NCBI GenBank assembly: GCA_949358305.1
Contig: OX442322.1
Span: forward strand, 6,200,001-6,264,000
Length of the DNA stretch: 64,000 nt
Direction: 5' to 3'
DNA from: Strigamia acuminata
Taxonomy: Eukaryota > Arthropoda > Chilopoda > Geophilomorpha > Linotaeniidae
Position numbers and translations under genes: made by a program. The notes under the pieces were generated by a model. That model was not told the DNA's origin. It saw only the letters and a program-made list of their open reading frames with translations, and did not search any database. Shown one piece after another: positions 40,466 to 50,386 of the stretch; the stretch's first letter is position 1; every line of letters starts with the position of its first letter.

Positions 40466-41128
40466 TGTAGCAGAGGAGTGCGCAAAATATCGGCAAGTTG
40501 TCGATCGAAGCGTGTTAAATAAAGGCAAAATGGCGTTGTACACTTGGTACGAACGTTCGCGAGACGTTTCACGTAAGCGCGCTTATGTGCGCACAAAACA
40601 AGCATTAAAGGTGCTTGAAAGTAAAGACAATACTTAAAATAAAATATACACTTTAATGAAACGAAAATATACATTACATTTAGGAAAACCAGCTATACTC
40701 TTTCCACACTCAAGGTTGACCCTGGAAGCTGGGCTCCCATTGGCCTACTTAGAAATGCAATGCTATATAGTTACATTGCAGTTCTAAGTAGGCCAATGGG
40801 AGCCCAGCTTCCAGGGTCAACCTTGAGTGTGGAAAGAGTATAGGTGACACACATCTGTGTGTTCCGCCATGTTGGAAAAGTAGAATAAGATAGTATAGGC
40901 ACTCTGGTGCCAGGAATTTATACTAACATAGAACAAATCATGTTATAATAGAACAAATCATTTTGCATTGAATAATCATATGGAATTTCATATGGGACAA
41001 TGTAGAATTAAGCACAATTATAGAAAATAACCGAATTACAAAGAATAAACACTAAATATCTAAATACAACGGAGAATAGTGAATAAATAAATATATGCAT
41101 TGATAATATTTTGGTCTTTAGACCAACA
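40466..41128 (-). repeat. Copia-A3 5' LTR with a hairpin insertion
   Basis: Minus strand TGTTGGTCTAAAGACCAAAAT (41128) to CTGCTACA (40466). 663 bp in total, or about 514 bp without the 149-bp hairpin, close to the 529-bp Copia-A LTR. The end GATATTTTGCGCACTCCTCTG parallels GATACTTTGCGCATTCTCTG of Copia-A. Confidence 0.8.
40694..40842. mobile_element. 149-bp near-perfect hairpin, probable MITE
   Basis: Two 61-bp arms (40694-40754 and 40782-40842) are exact reverse complements. After one unpaired base each, a further 7 bp (TGCAATG/CATTGCA) pair, leaving a loop of about 11 bases. Ends read TATACTC..GAGTATA, compatible with a TA target duplication as in Tc1/mariner MITEs. It interrupts an LTR that lacks it in Copia-A. 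Confidence 0.75.
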
Positions 41129-41845
41129 TCTAATTTGTCGCTTTCAATCTCGCTTTCCACTTTATCGTCCGTTTCTTCCATCGCTGCTTCTGGTTCATTC
41201 GCAATTTCGATCTTTTCGACTTATGCTTGTGCAGTGTGAATCTCCCTGATAGAAATCTTGCCGATCTTCTTGGGTTTACTGTCCAGCTTTCGTTCCTTCT
41301 TTGGCTCTGGACACGCGTTTGCCATATGCCCGATTTGGTTACAGTTGTAACATTTTATTCTGTTGGGACACGCCGTCGACAAATGTTCTGGTTCGTGACA
41401 TTTAAAACATCTAAACTCGTTCGTGCAATCCGCTCTCTGATGTCCTTCCTCGCCGCACTTGTAACACTTCGGTCCTGCGTCGAATCCTCTTCCGTTTGGC
41501 TTCGCTGCAATTGTCGTTTTTCCCTTCGTTTCGAACAGCGCGCTCTTTATTCGAGCTTCGACGTCCCGCATCGTCCGAACTATCTCGCTGATATGTTGGT
41601 ATTGTAGAAAATACATTGGCGCCACTGCTGCTTTAACCTTTAGCCTGTCTAACAAATAGTTCTTCGCATCTCTGATCGTCATTCCCAATTTTTCACACGT
41701 TGCCCATTTCCGTCGCAAATAGGTCTCGGCTGTCTCGTCATTCTTCTGCGGCGCCCGAATCAATCTTTCCTTCTCTTCGTAGGTCAATTGTTCTACTTTA
41801 TCGTTGCATCGAATCTTTGTCCTACTTCTGATGTAAACTATTGCT
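41129..41845 (-). pseudogene. gag: Gypsy-D gag fragment with three CCHC knuckles
   Basis: Minus-strand frame, open from about 41836 and closing with TAA at 41221. It encodes part of a retrotransposon gag (RLIRAPQKNDETAETYLRRK) and three zinc knuckles in a row: CYKCGEEGHQRADC, CFKCHEPEHLSTAC and CYNCNQIGHMANAC, followed by a lysine-rich tail. After the TAA the same frame stays open (VEKIEIANEPEAAMEETDDK) until the Copia-A3 LTR at 41128. So the TAA may be a lesion, or the gag stop before a read-through pol. The N-terminal half of the capsid is missing. Confidence 0.75.
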
Positions 41846-42075
41846 AGCTGACTTCAAATAAACAAAATGGCGGACCCGCTGGTCCGCGACACACACGCAA
41901 CTTAGTTAAATTCAAAGTGATTTTATTAATAAGATTTCCTCTTTAAATATCTCGCTGGTCAGCCCTGATTGGCTGACTACAAGGAACAGCCCCCAATTGG
42001 CTGTTCATCCCCAAAACGTCTGTTGGACATATTTGTGTCTGTCCGCTTGTCTCCTGGCGATCGTTGTCACCCGTC
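41846..42075 (-). repeat. Probable LTR of the zinc-knuckle (Gypsy-D) element
   Basis: Between the Gypsy-A-type leader and the zinc-knuckle gag lies a G+C-richer segment. On the minus strand it runs from about TGACGGGTGACAACG to GTTTACA, followed by TCAGAAGTAGGAC, which could be a primer site. It contains TTAATAAAATC and a motif shared with other LTRs here (GCCATTTTGTTTA). Boundaries are uncertain because no second copy is in the window. Confidence 0.4.
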
Positions 42076-42763
42076 AAACCCGAAAAACTCCACAATATGA
42101 TTTCAAAGCAATTTTTACTCTAATTTTTAGTGAATATTCAACTATTTTACTCTAATTTCGAGGTTTTTATTCTAATTTATATGCGGTGTAGAGAAAGTCC
42201 GCATCTCCACCATTTGTTACGTGGATTTTGGCCTTTTTGACTGAGGTCCACATGACTTGATTTTATTATGAATGAGAGGAAAGAAAGAGATTTATTTATG
42301 GTTTGTAAATTCAATCAAATGTGTTTATTAAGCCGGGCAAACAAAGTTTGTTTGACCTTCATTAATTCAGGTATACAATCATTTATTACAGTTCTGGAAT
42401 ATTGTCTGGATAAATTAGCATTTCACATTCATTAAACATTACAACTTTTATTAACTGTTTATGAAAACATTTATGTGTTAACCTAAAATAAAGTTGGATT
42501 AATGATTCAGTTTATACTCAGTCAGCCGGACCCTTTAATGGGCACCATTAAACTCTCTAGAGACCTGTCTCAGATCGGGCTTGCTTATTTATAAGAAATC
42601 TCCTATAACCCCCATGATTGAATTGATCGGTCCATCACATGGCGATGACGGTTTCCAATCGTCAACGCCATCTGTGGCCGAAATTTAGCAACATTAAACG
42701 AATTATAGATCGAATTATGCGTTAAAGATCGCTTGTCAATCGGGACAGTCTGTACGCGTGACA
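42076..42763 (-). mobile_element. Gypsy-A2 family: LTR and leader remnant
   Basis: LTR at 42215-42763 (549 bp; minus strand TGTCACGCGTAC to CCACGTAACA). It is followed by the primer site TGGTGGAGATGCGGAC (tRNA-Ala-like) and about 140 bp of AT-rich leader similar to Gypsy-A (AGAGTAAAATAGTTGAATATT). The rest of the element is absent or replaced by the zinc-knuckle element. Confidence 0.8.
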
Positions 42764-43240
42764 ATATTCTTACGTGGCCAAATGGCCAATGCTGACCACG
42801 TAACTTATACTTATTTTGATAAACATTTAATAATAAAGAGTCAGAGTTTGAGTTGAAAACAAAACAGTATTCTTTATTCTTTAAATATAAATCATAAAAC
42901 TAAAGCATAATTACAAATCATGAAACTAAACCTAATTAAACCTGAAACACATATAAATTAAGAGATATGATTAACACTTTGATTTCAGTTCAGTTTGGAG
43001 GGAAACGGTCACTCCACGCCAATTGCTGGCTGTTGTTAACCGTTTGTAAGCCCGGGATGGACTGAGTTCTCAGAGCCAAGGTGGCTCTTTTATATTGAGA
43101 TACCCCCCTCGATTAATCATAATTGAACAGGCCGTGATGCAATCATCACGTACGCTGTCTAGTGATAGATTTTAGTAACTCTAATAAGATTTGTGCTGGT
43201 TTGAGGCGATCGGCAGACGATGCGCCTCAACCGCATGACA

Positions 43241-43380
43241 ACTCCCTCTTTTAATTTTTTGGTCTCCAAAAACAAAACTAATTCAAAATCTAAACCAATA
43301 TAATGTTAATCATACCTAAAATATTCTAAATAATCAAAATATGAGTCCCACCCCAGTGTTAATCATATCTTTACATCTCT
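43241..43380 (-). other. 3' region of the non-autonomous Gypsy
   Basis: AT-rich 3' untranslated sequence and polypurine tract between the gag stop and the 3' LTR. Confidence 0.7.
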
Positions 43381-44100
43381 TCACAAAACAAAATTAAATT
43401 TCAACTTTTTTTCAAGTTGTGGTTTCCACTCGGTCCAAGTCCATGTTGGATTCTTTTTTAATAACTCCACAAACCATGCCAGTCCATCAGTTTTTAACGC
43501 TAATGGTAAATGTTTAACTCTCTCATAATCAGTGCCTATTGTGGCTTCGTACGCAACTAGCCATTGGTCGATATTCTCTTTTGTGGTGTCATAAGAAATA
43601 ACATCCCGCTTTTGTATCATTACACTCTTAAAAAGGTCAGTTCGAACTGCTATTGGGTCCGTCATCTTGGATTTTATTCCTTTTGATGTGGATCCTAGAG
43701 TGTTAGTTTTTACTAAAGGTGTTTGTATCTTTATTGGTGTTAATAATTCAAAAACTGATTGTAACAATTTGGGTTTTGTTAATTTCAAAGGTGAAGAAGA
43801 ATCAAGTTCCTGTTGCGATAAAGAATCTTGGAAATGATCTTCCTGGTTTATCTCAACAACTAGTTCCTCTTGTTTTATTTCAACAACTAGTTCCTCTTGT
43901 TTTATTTCAACAACTAGTTCCTCTTGTTTTATTTCAACAACTTGTTCTTCCTCTATAACTTCAGGTTTAGTGTGTTTTATCTTTCCACTTCCTCTTTTAG
44001 TTGAAACTTTGGGATTATCTACTGTCCTTTGTAGTTCTTGGTTTTGTAAATCTAGTAAATTATCCGTTTGTGTTTGTGTAAGCTTTACTGGTTTCTCCAC
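43381..44100 (-). CDS. gag: Truncated gag with an N-terminal VVEIKQEEL repeat region
   Basis: 239 codons. The last about 95 residues (MTDPIAVRTDLFKSVMIQKR, then NIDQWLVAYEATIGTDYERV, then WTEWKPQLEKKLK) align with residues 1-88 of Gypsy-A gag. The first about 145 residues are an extension with no counterpart in copy 1 of Gypsy-A. They hold four near-exact copies of VVEIKQEEL, encoded by 27-bp tandem repeats at about 43850-43945. The frame ends abruptly (FNFVL) inside the capsid domain, consistent with deletion of the rest of gag-pol. Such a protein might interfere with or join particles of a related element, but that is inference. Confidence 0.75.
   Translation of the reverse strand: MEKPVKLTQTQTDNLLDLQNQELQRTVDNPKVSTKRGSGKIKHTKPEVIEEEQVVEIKQEELVVEIKQEELVVEIKQEELVVEINQEDHFQDSLSQQELDSSSPLKLTKPKLLQSVFELLTPIKIQTPLVKTNTLGSTSKGIKSKMTDPIAVRTDLFKSVMIQKRDVISYDTTKENIDQWLVAYEATIGTDYERVKHLPLALKTDGLAWFVELLKKNPTWTWTEWKPQLEKKLKFNFVL
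43850..43945 (-). repeat. 27-bp tandem repeat in gag coding sequence
   Basis: Plus-strand unit TTTATTTCAACAACTAGTTC plus CTCTTGT, repeated three to four times with almost no change. It encodes the VVEIKQEEL peptide repeat. The homogeneity indicates recent expansion. Confidence 0.85.
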
Positions 44101-44525
44101 TGTTAAGCTTTGAAATGCACTATAATTTTTATTTTCACTACTCTATAATGCACCTCACACATTCACTAATAACCACAATTCACCAACACACAATCCTGAA
44201 ACAAACTTTATTTATTATCAATAAACACCAATTTAATTCAAAATATCAACAACAATATCACTAATTTCCTAAAAATAGACAAATTATCACTATTAGTCAT
44301 CACTAGAATCATTATAATTTTTACTGAAAACAAAAAAAATTATTTTATTAAAAGATTTTATTAAATAAATTATCATCAAAATAAATTCCCTCTTAATATT
44401 TAATATACAACAATTATAAACAACTTTAACAGTTAAATCCAAAATATTATCTAATTCAATGTAATCTTATTAAATATTCAATCACTATACTGTCTTCAAA
44501 CTCTGAGTCACTCTCTGATTCACTC
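44101..44525 (-). other. Leader of the non-autonomous Gypsy
   Basis: AT-rich leader between the 5' LTR and the truncated gag. No clear tRNA complement is recognised directly after the LTR (minus strand GAGTGAATCAGAGAGTGAC). Confidence 0.6.
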
Positions 44526-44987
44526 TGACCACGTAACTGATACTTATTTTGGTAAACATTTAATAACTAAGAGTGAGGTAAATAAAGAGTCAGAGTTCGA
44601 GTTGAAAACAAAACAGTATTCTTTATTCTTTAAATATAAATCATAAAACTAAAGCATAAATACAAATCATAAAACTAAACCTAATTAAACCTGAAACACA
44701 TAAATTAAGAGATATGATTAACACTTTGATTTCAGTTCAGTTTGGGGGGAAACGGTCACTCCACGCCAATTGCTGGCTGTTGTTAACCGTTTGAAAGCCC
44801 TTGATGGACTGAGTTCTCAGAGCCAAGGTGGCTCTTTTATATTGAGATACCCCCCTCGATTAATCATAATTGAACAGGCCGTGATGCAATCATCACGTAC
44901 GCTGTCTAGTGATAGATTTTAGTAACTCTAATAAGATTTGTGCTGGTTTGAGGCGATCGGCAGACGACGCGCCTCAACCGCATGACA
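44526..44987 (-). repeat. 5' LTR of the non-autonomous Gypsy
   Basis: Pairs with 42793-43240. Differences include a small insertion (TAAGAGTGAGG near 44569) and scattered substitutions. Confidence 0.85.
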
Positions 44988-46235
44988 ATATACTCGAACA
45001 ACAGGCCATTCTTCGGTTCTGTTTGATTATTTCTGTTTGGTATTTTACTAATGAAATATGATTCTTTGCCCACTTAAAAACCATTTGGTTCTTTGCTGAT
45101 TTATTTACAAAGAACCCCTTGCATGATTCTACAGAATCAAGCCGTCCGACAATTGAAGTCAAAGTATTGGATTCTTATGTTTCAAGTTACGGTCTCGCCG
45201 AGGAGAACCTGCCTTCTGTCCAATTCAGTATCCTCCGGGCAGGACTGAGTGGTCATTTTCAGTATCAACGCATTCCGTAGCTATTAGTAAGAACCGGTAT
45301 TGTTGAGAGTTGGTTCCTTCACCTGATGGTGCCACGTGAGAAGCACCAAGTGTTTGGCAAGCTGATTCTTATGGTATTCGGTGCCAAAGCAGTCAGTTTG
45401 TAATTAGTACCGCGAAGGACTAAACTGCTGTGTGGAGCTGCAAGCTATCGACTCCTGCGCACGTGGTACCATCAATCACTCGATGAACGACCGTGCTGCT
45501 ACGCAGGGGACGCTTGATACCGTTCTGCATGGCAAGGCGTTTTCTATCGACGCAACTGTGTGATTGCGACGGGAAGCCTAATCTTTATCTTTTATCCGTA
45601 ACAACAATATTAAGTTGAATACAAATAAAGCAATTAAGTCAGAAGACTTGATTACATTCACATTGAACTCAATGTAACAAATAAAGTTGACAACAACTTA
45701 CCGGCAAAATATCTAATGGAAACTCACAACGACTATGAATTACATATAATTCATAACTGGAATATTAATAAGTAAATGAATACATTTATTTCCACCAATA
45801 TCCTCCCAAAGTTGTGGCGATGCAGACAAAGTCAACCGCATCTCTCAGATCATTCGATTCATCGACGTGCGATGATTTACACAAGCGAACCAAGGAACCA
45901 GCAAAGTCGTATCAGACTCCAGGACGCAGCCATCCGGCTTAGATGACATCTATAACCAGGTCGAGCGATGGGGAAACCGCTCCCATACTCCGGACACGTG
46001 ATGATATTATTTTAGGGCCAATTGGCCAATGTATTGTATAGTTTAGAAGTAATTTAACTTGCCAAATGTCGGCATTAGTATTATGTATAATTTAGCTTAT
46101 TCATATTGTTTGCCAACAATAAACTGTCATGTATTGATAATTCTATTGTCTTGTATTTATCTTGTATTATATTCACTGTATTCTATCGCGACTTATCTTC
46201 GGTACCATTGTTAAATGGGAGTTGTGGTCGTCACC
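44988..46235 (+). repeat. Remnant of a long Gypsy-B/C-type LTR
   Basis: Non-coding. The right part aligns in blocks with the Gypsy-B LTR: CAAAGTCAACCGCATCTCTC matches CAAAGTCAACCGCACCTCTC, followed by a shared GATATTATTT..AGGGC..TTGCCAA block, ending GTGGTCGTCAC against AATCGTCACA. No internal region follows, so it is a solo or truncated LTR of a third subfamily. The left boundary is uncertain. Confidence 0.55.
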
Positions 46236-46435
46236 CTCACTTTAGCTTCAGGAAGTAGTCAAACCGTCAAAATTTACAACTTCTAAATTACAAATACAAA
46301 TTACTAAATTCAATAACTAAATTGAACAAACAACTGAATTTAATATGTAATTTAACATGTTCTATGTGCTATTTGCAAAAAAAAATTAGAGGTCCCCGCG
46401 TTATTTGCATTAAAAATTATTTCTCCATGCTTTAG
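46236..46435. other. AT-rich sequence, nothing assigned
   Basis: Runs of CAAATTACTAAATT-type repeats. I see no feature. It may be intron of the gene that starts being recognisable at 46436. Confidence 0.4.
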
Positions 46436-47504
46436 TGGATGGAAGATATGCGATATGTAATTTATAACAGTAGTTATTTAAGTATATTTATTAATATTAA
46501 ATAATTAAACGTGGTTGAATGGCGATTACAAAAAAGTTTTTTTAAACAGGTATTAACAATAAACGAGTTTCAAATGAAGAACTGAAAAATCTTCAAGAAG
46601 CAATTGCAGGATTTTTTACAGGTGTGATTTATTTTATATATTTATTTTCAAGCCTTTAAATAAAAATAAAAATAAATTTTATGCAGATGAATTAAACATC
46701 CTTTTGAACTTAGAGTCAATAGGTATTGTATGCTAAATATTTTTGACTAACTCAAAAATGATTTGTTTATGCCATTAAATTACAGCATTTGAAGAAGAAA
46801 AACAGTCAGAAGAAATTGAGAACAGTTTGTATATTGGAAGTGATGAAGACAATCCAAAACAAAAAGGAAAAAAGCGAGGAAAAGATGATGGTCATACAAA
46901 AAATATTGATAAAAAACGTAGAAAAAGTAGAGATGAAAGTGAAGAAATAACAGGAGGTGCAGATATCATAAGTGCTGAGGAAGATGAATTACTTAAACAA
47001 CATCATGAAAATGAATATCAAAGACTTATTGCTGTATTCAATAGAATTTTACGTAGGTTTAAAAAAATGAAAATATTTTAAAAATAATATCTAAATGTAT
47101 TATTAATTTCATTTAACATCATAGTTGCAGCCCAATCATTCCTGAGAGGCTTTGTTTTAAGTACCAATCAACATGGAAGTAATACATAAGCTAAACATTT
47201 ATAGAATTAACTACAAATAATGCAATTTATTATTTAATTAACATTATTTATTTTAGAGCATAGGAAAAATCCAAGAGAGCTGAAGCACATGCTGCAGAAT
47301 ATAAAAAATTTTCGAGCAAGTAAAAGACTTTGGAAATATCATATGCTTCTTTTTTTAAAAATAAGTTTCTCTCTTAGTGAATGATCGTGACTCTTTACCT
47401 CAATGGATCCACGATTCAACAGCTGAAACACTTTCATGTAATCTTTAATTAAATGGGTTTTGTTTAAGATTATCTTAGTTTTAACCGTTGCAGCCCCAAA
47501 CTAA
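46436..47504 (+). CDS. Spliced host-like gene fragment, protein not recognised
   Basis: Seven consecutive candidate exons bounded by AG and GT: 46436-46456, 46550-46621, 46687-46722, 46786-47052, 47131-47178, 47257-47319 and 47378-47437, plus a possible last exon 47494-47504 ending in TAA. Every internal exon length is a multiple of three (21, 72, 36, 267, 48, 63, 60), all introns are phase 1 and 56-93 bp long, and the joined frame has no stop. The product has a helical start (NEELKNLQEAIAGFFT), a lysine/glutamate-rich middle (KKRGKDDGHTKN) and a segment FNRILPQSFLRGFVLSTN. I do not recognise the family. The 5' end is missing, probably cut by the adjacent LTR remnant. It could also be an intron-bearing DNA-transposon gene. 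Confidence 0.6.
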
Positions 47505-47511
47505 AAAAAAT

Positions 47512-47875
47512 CCCTTACTCACCCAACCCGGGTCATTTTTGACCCCAAGCCAAAAACAATTTTCCAAAAATGAGTGAAAATGATTTTATTCTTTTAGTAT
47601 TTCATGTTTATGAAGTAATTTAAGCAATTCGGTATTTGTCAAAAGAGAGCGACAAAAATAATTGACATTGCATTCAAAAGTAGTGAGTAAACAAAGGAAT
47701 TTCATAAAATCTTTTTTTTGTGATTTTTAAATCTATTATTTTTTTTATTGTTTGTTATGATGGAAAATGAAAATACATGAAATTTCAGAATGAAAATCCC
47801 AATAGTATTTAGAAAAAAAAATAAAAACACTTTTGGAGGTCAAAATTGACCCTAGGTTGGGGTGGGGAGGGTTAA
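47512..47875. mobile_element. piggyBac-type MITE
   Basis: About 360 bp with terminal inverted repeats of piggyBac type: left CCCTTACTCACCCAACCCGG, then GTCATTTTTGACC. The right end is the inverted CCCTCCCCACCCCAACCTAG, then GGTCAATTTTGACC. It is followed by TTAA (47872-47875), the piggyBac target. The left TTAA is not preserved (AAAT). The inside is AT-rich and non-coding. Confidence 0.6.
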
Positions 47876-48411
47876 TGAAATATCTCCAAAAAAGTTAAAT
47901 TTTACATTACAGAAACTCTTCAAAATACAAATTACAGAAACTCCCCAAATAACATTGCATAAACTCTCCAACTTACACATTATAAAAGTTTCCAAACTTA
48001 CAAAGGAGTAAGGAGAACTTGCTTTTCAGTGAAATTGTTCTTAAGTCCAACAAAGGTGTAGATGTGAAAAATTTGTTCATTCTAATTAAAGAAAACATTC
48101 CTGACCTTAATAAAGATCCTTCTTAACAATATTTAGCTACAATAAATCAATCAGTTTAGTGGCAGACATCTTAACTATTATGTGCATTGCTGTAAATTTG
48201 AAGTTCTTAACTCTGAAAATTCATAATTCAAATGTTTCTAAGTTGAGCAGTGTCTAAATTATTTTATCCTTGTTTAAATTAATTCAAACCCTATTTTTAG
48301 CAAATTCTACACAAGAAAAAACCTACGTTTACATGACAGTAGTGTTTAACTGAGCCTCCTAGGCCAAGCAGAGCAGCAGAGCATGTAGGGGAGAGGTGAT
48401 GAAAGGTGTAG
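47876..48411. other. AT-rich sequence with a possible terminal exon
   Basis: 47880-48000 shows degenerate repeats of ACAGAAACTC/ATTACA type. The frame from about 48005 to the TAA at 48124-48126 reads like coding sequence (KENLLFSEIVLKSNKGVDVK, then LIKENIPDLNKDPS). It could be another exon of the same locus, but its phase does not fit the preceding exon directly. 48127-48411: nothing assigned. Confidence 0.35.
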
Positions 48412-48644
48412 TGTATTAACACTACAAGGAAATTATGCAGGCTTTATTGCATTGAATTAGTACACTGTATTGCCAACAATACAATGTACAAAGCAGCATG
48501 TAGCTTCCATCTTTTTTTCCTCTAGTGACAGTTGGTCAGGTCACTGACAAATAAATCTACTCTGTTTAGAAGAGTGGAGGAGGAAGTTTTGACCCAAACT
48601 GGTCTCCTGTTTTATTTCCCATCTTCAGGGCAAAGATGGAAAAG
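48412..48644 (+). repeat. Gypsy-E 5' LTR
   Basis: Matches 52446-52646 from AACAC(T/C)ACAAGGAAATT to TGTTTTATTT. The first bases differ, so the exact left edge is uncertain. Contains an inverted pair TGTATTGCCAACAATACA (48471-48488). Confidence 0.75.
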
Positions 48645-48662
48645 TGGCACCCTGACAGGGAC
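48645..48662 (+). other. Gypsy-E primer-binding site, tRNA-Lys type
   Basis: TGGCACCCTGACAGGGAC differs at three positions from the tRNA-Lys complement TGGCGCCCGAACAGGGAC used by lentiviruses. Confidence 0.7.
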
Positions 48663-49147
48663 AGGACCCAGAAGTAGAGACAGGATAAACTGTATCTTTA
48701 AAATTTTTTTTGTTGCTCTGGTTGTTTTCTTTTTTCTGTCATTTCAGAAGGTTAGGCCTGGCTTAGGCCTAACCCAACAGTACTTGGGACTTGGTAGGGT
48801 TACTAGGCCCAGTTAGGCTTATGTAGGCTTATTAAGCCTAACCTGCAATTCTGTCACCAGGAGGACAACAATGACTCTAGCCATCGTCTGAACAACAAAG
48901 GACCTCAACAATGAAACCAGAGAACAAAGATCCCAAAGAATGCCCCTGACAATGCCAACGCAACACTATGTCATTTTTAGCTCTCAGCTTAGGTAGTGCT
49001 AGGGTTTTCTTTTCCCGCTAGGGTACGATAAGGGGATAAAAGCTGCACACATCAAGCCACCTTCCAGGAGAGGGCGGCCAGTGCTGAACCCAGCTTAGCT
49101 CCTCGGAGGTAGGTACATCTTATTTCGATGTTATTTATTTATATCTG
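48663..49147 (+). other. Gypsy-E leader; most of gag missing
   Basis: Contains several TAGGCCTAA/TTAGGCTTA motifs (48745-48840). Near its end is an intron-like stretch with donor GGAG|GTAGGT (about 49109) and acceptor TTTGCAG (about 49176). Within it, 49118-49162 is almost identical to 52713-52757 in the Copia-D LTR. No capsid coding sequence is visible. Confidence 0.5.
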
Positions 49148-50386
49148 ATGATATTTGCTATTTGCTATTTGCAGAATGCAAATGCAGGACCGTCTGGGAC
49201 CCAACAGTGTGGTCAAGGAGGACGTACCGGACGCGGACGCGCACGCAGTGGTGGTCAAAGGCCTGCATACCAGCCCTTTCAGCAGAGTTGCACCCCAATG
49301 AATTATGTTCCCTCAGTCACTCAACCGGGATGCCAAATCCGGAATCCCGATTATGACCAGGATGACCCCTTTTGCATGTCAATGTGACTGGGTAAGATCT
49401 CCGTGGTAGCAACAGTGGACACTGGTTCAAGATACTCGTTGATCTCCAGAGATACTTTGATCAAGTGGATGACCTTAAGCAATGTGACATGGCCTGTACA
49501 GCCGACCAACATTACATTGATTGGTTATTTTGGCGAAAGGAGACCTGCACTTGGGGAGATCTACCTACCGGTTGGGGTAGGAGATGAAGAAGTGAAGTTG
49601 AGGTTCTTGGTGACTGCTGGTCAAGCCACAATACTGCTGGGCAGGGAAGCCACGAGGCAATCTCGTTCTGTGAGAACTTTCCTGACCAATAGGCTAGAGA
49701 GACAACAAGGGATGCACCACGGGATCAACGGGTTAATTGCGGATTTGGAGGAGGAGGACACTGTATTGAGACTGTTGCTTCAAGAGTATCAGGATGTTTT
49801 CCAGGCCTCTTTGGGTGTATATACAGGTCCGCCTGTACAACTTTACCTGAAAGAAGGTGTAAAGCCGCGCTTTTTTTGCGCGAGGCCTGTACTTGTAGCC
49901 TTGCGTACGGCAGTGGAAAAGGAACTGGAAAAGGGAGTTGCAGATGGGATCTACCAACCAATCGCATTTTCGGATTGGGCAACCCCGCTGGTATTAGTTG
50001 ACAAGAAGGACGATACAGTGCGGTTATGCGGAGACTACCGGTCAACTGTGAACCCAGCTATATTACCGGATCCATACCCACTGCCCAGAGTTTCTGATAT
50101 TATGGCTAAGCTTGGAGGCAAGAAGTTTTTTACCAAGCTTGACATCAGACAGGCTTACCAACAGGTATTGCTCACTCGGGAGAGTTCATTTATTGCTGCA
50201 ATCAACACACATAAAGGACTTTATGCAGTTAAGAGATTACATTTTGGTACTATATCAAGCAGCGGAGTATTCCATAGGATTATGAATACAATGTTTGCTG
50301 ACCTGGATGATGTCTCACCGTATCAGGATGACATTTTGATTGCGACGGACACATACGAAGAGCATGTGTGGCCAGAGAAGTCTTGA
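49148..50386 (+). pseudogene. Gypsy-E gag C-terminus, protease and RT
   Basis: One frame encodes a gag C-terminal tail (GRTGRGRARSGGQRPAYQPF). After a TGA at 49385 come protease (VATVDTGSRYSLIS) and RT (VRLCGDYRSTVNPAILPDPY, FFTKLDIRQAYQQVLL, and YQDD near 50322). The YQDD box and K02A2.6-like motifs place it in the Mag-like group. A frameshift near 50375 (EEHVWP) ends the frame. The next frame continues RRANLRLVRRKCEFF, then YLGFQVDSRG. Confidence 0.82.

Larger units (their letters stand above)
39006..41128 (-). mobile_element. Copia-A3, fragment of a Copia-A relative
   Basis: Minus-strand relative of Copia-A: 5' LTR (41128-40466), then directly protease (primer site, leader and gag deleted), spacer and integrase. 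It is cut at 39006, inside the integrase C-terminus (HYTAPGRKKLDPRA). Stops and frame changes show it is dead. It lies inside a zinc-knuckle gag fragment on its right and abuts Gypsy-A on its left with no visible duplication. Confidence 0.85.
42793..44987 (-). mobile_element. Non-autonomous Gypsy derivative with a truncated gag
   Basis: Two similar LTRs, 42793-43240 (448 bp) and 44526-44987 (462 bp), minus strand TGTCATGCGG to CGTGGTCA, flank only 1.3 kb. It has a polypurine tract (AAAAGAGGGAGT) before the 3' LTR and the TTTTGGAGACCAAAA block also seen in Gypsy-A. It carries a partial gag and no pol, so it would depend on proteins from a full-length relative. No matching target duplication is seen at its edges. 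Confidence 0.85.

Noticed and set aside
43719-43958. Plus-strand hydrophobic leucine-valine repeat frame
   Set aside because: It is the antisense shadow of the VVEIKQEEL repeat in the truncated gag.
46827-47081. Lysine-rich 84-codon frame as an intronless gene
   Set aside because: It is one exon of a spliced series; the last codons of the plain frame read into an intron.
48745-48840. TTAGG-like telomeric repeats
   Set aside because: The TTAGGC/TAGGCCT motifs are irregular and few and lie in the Gypsy-E leader.
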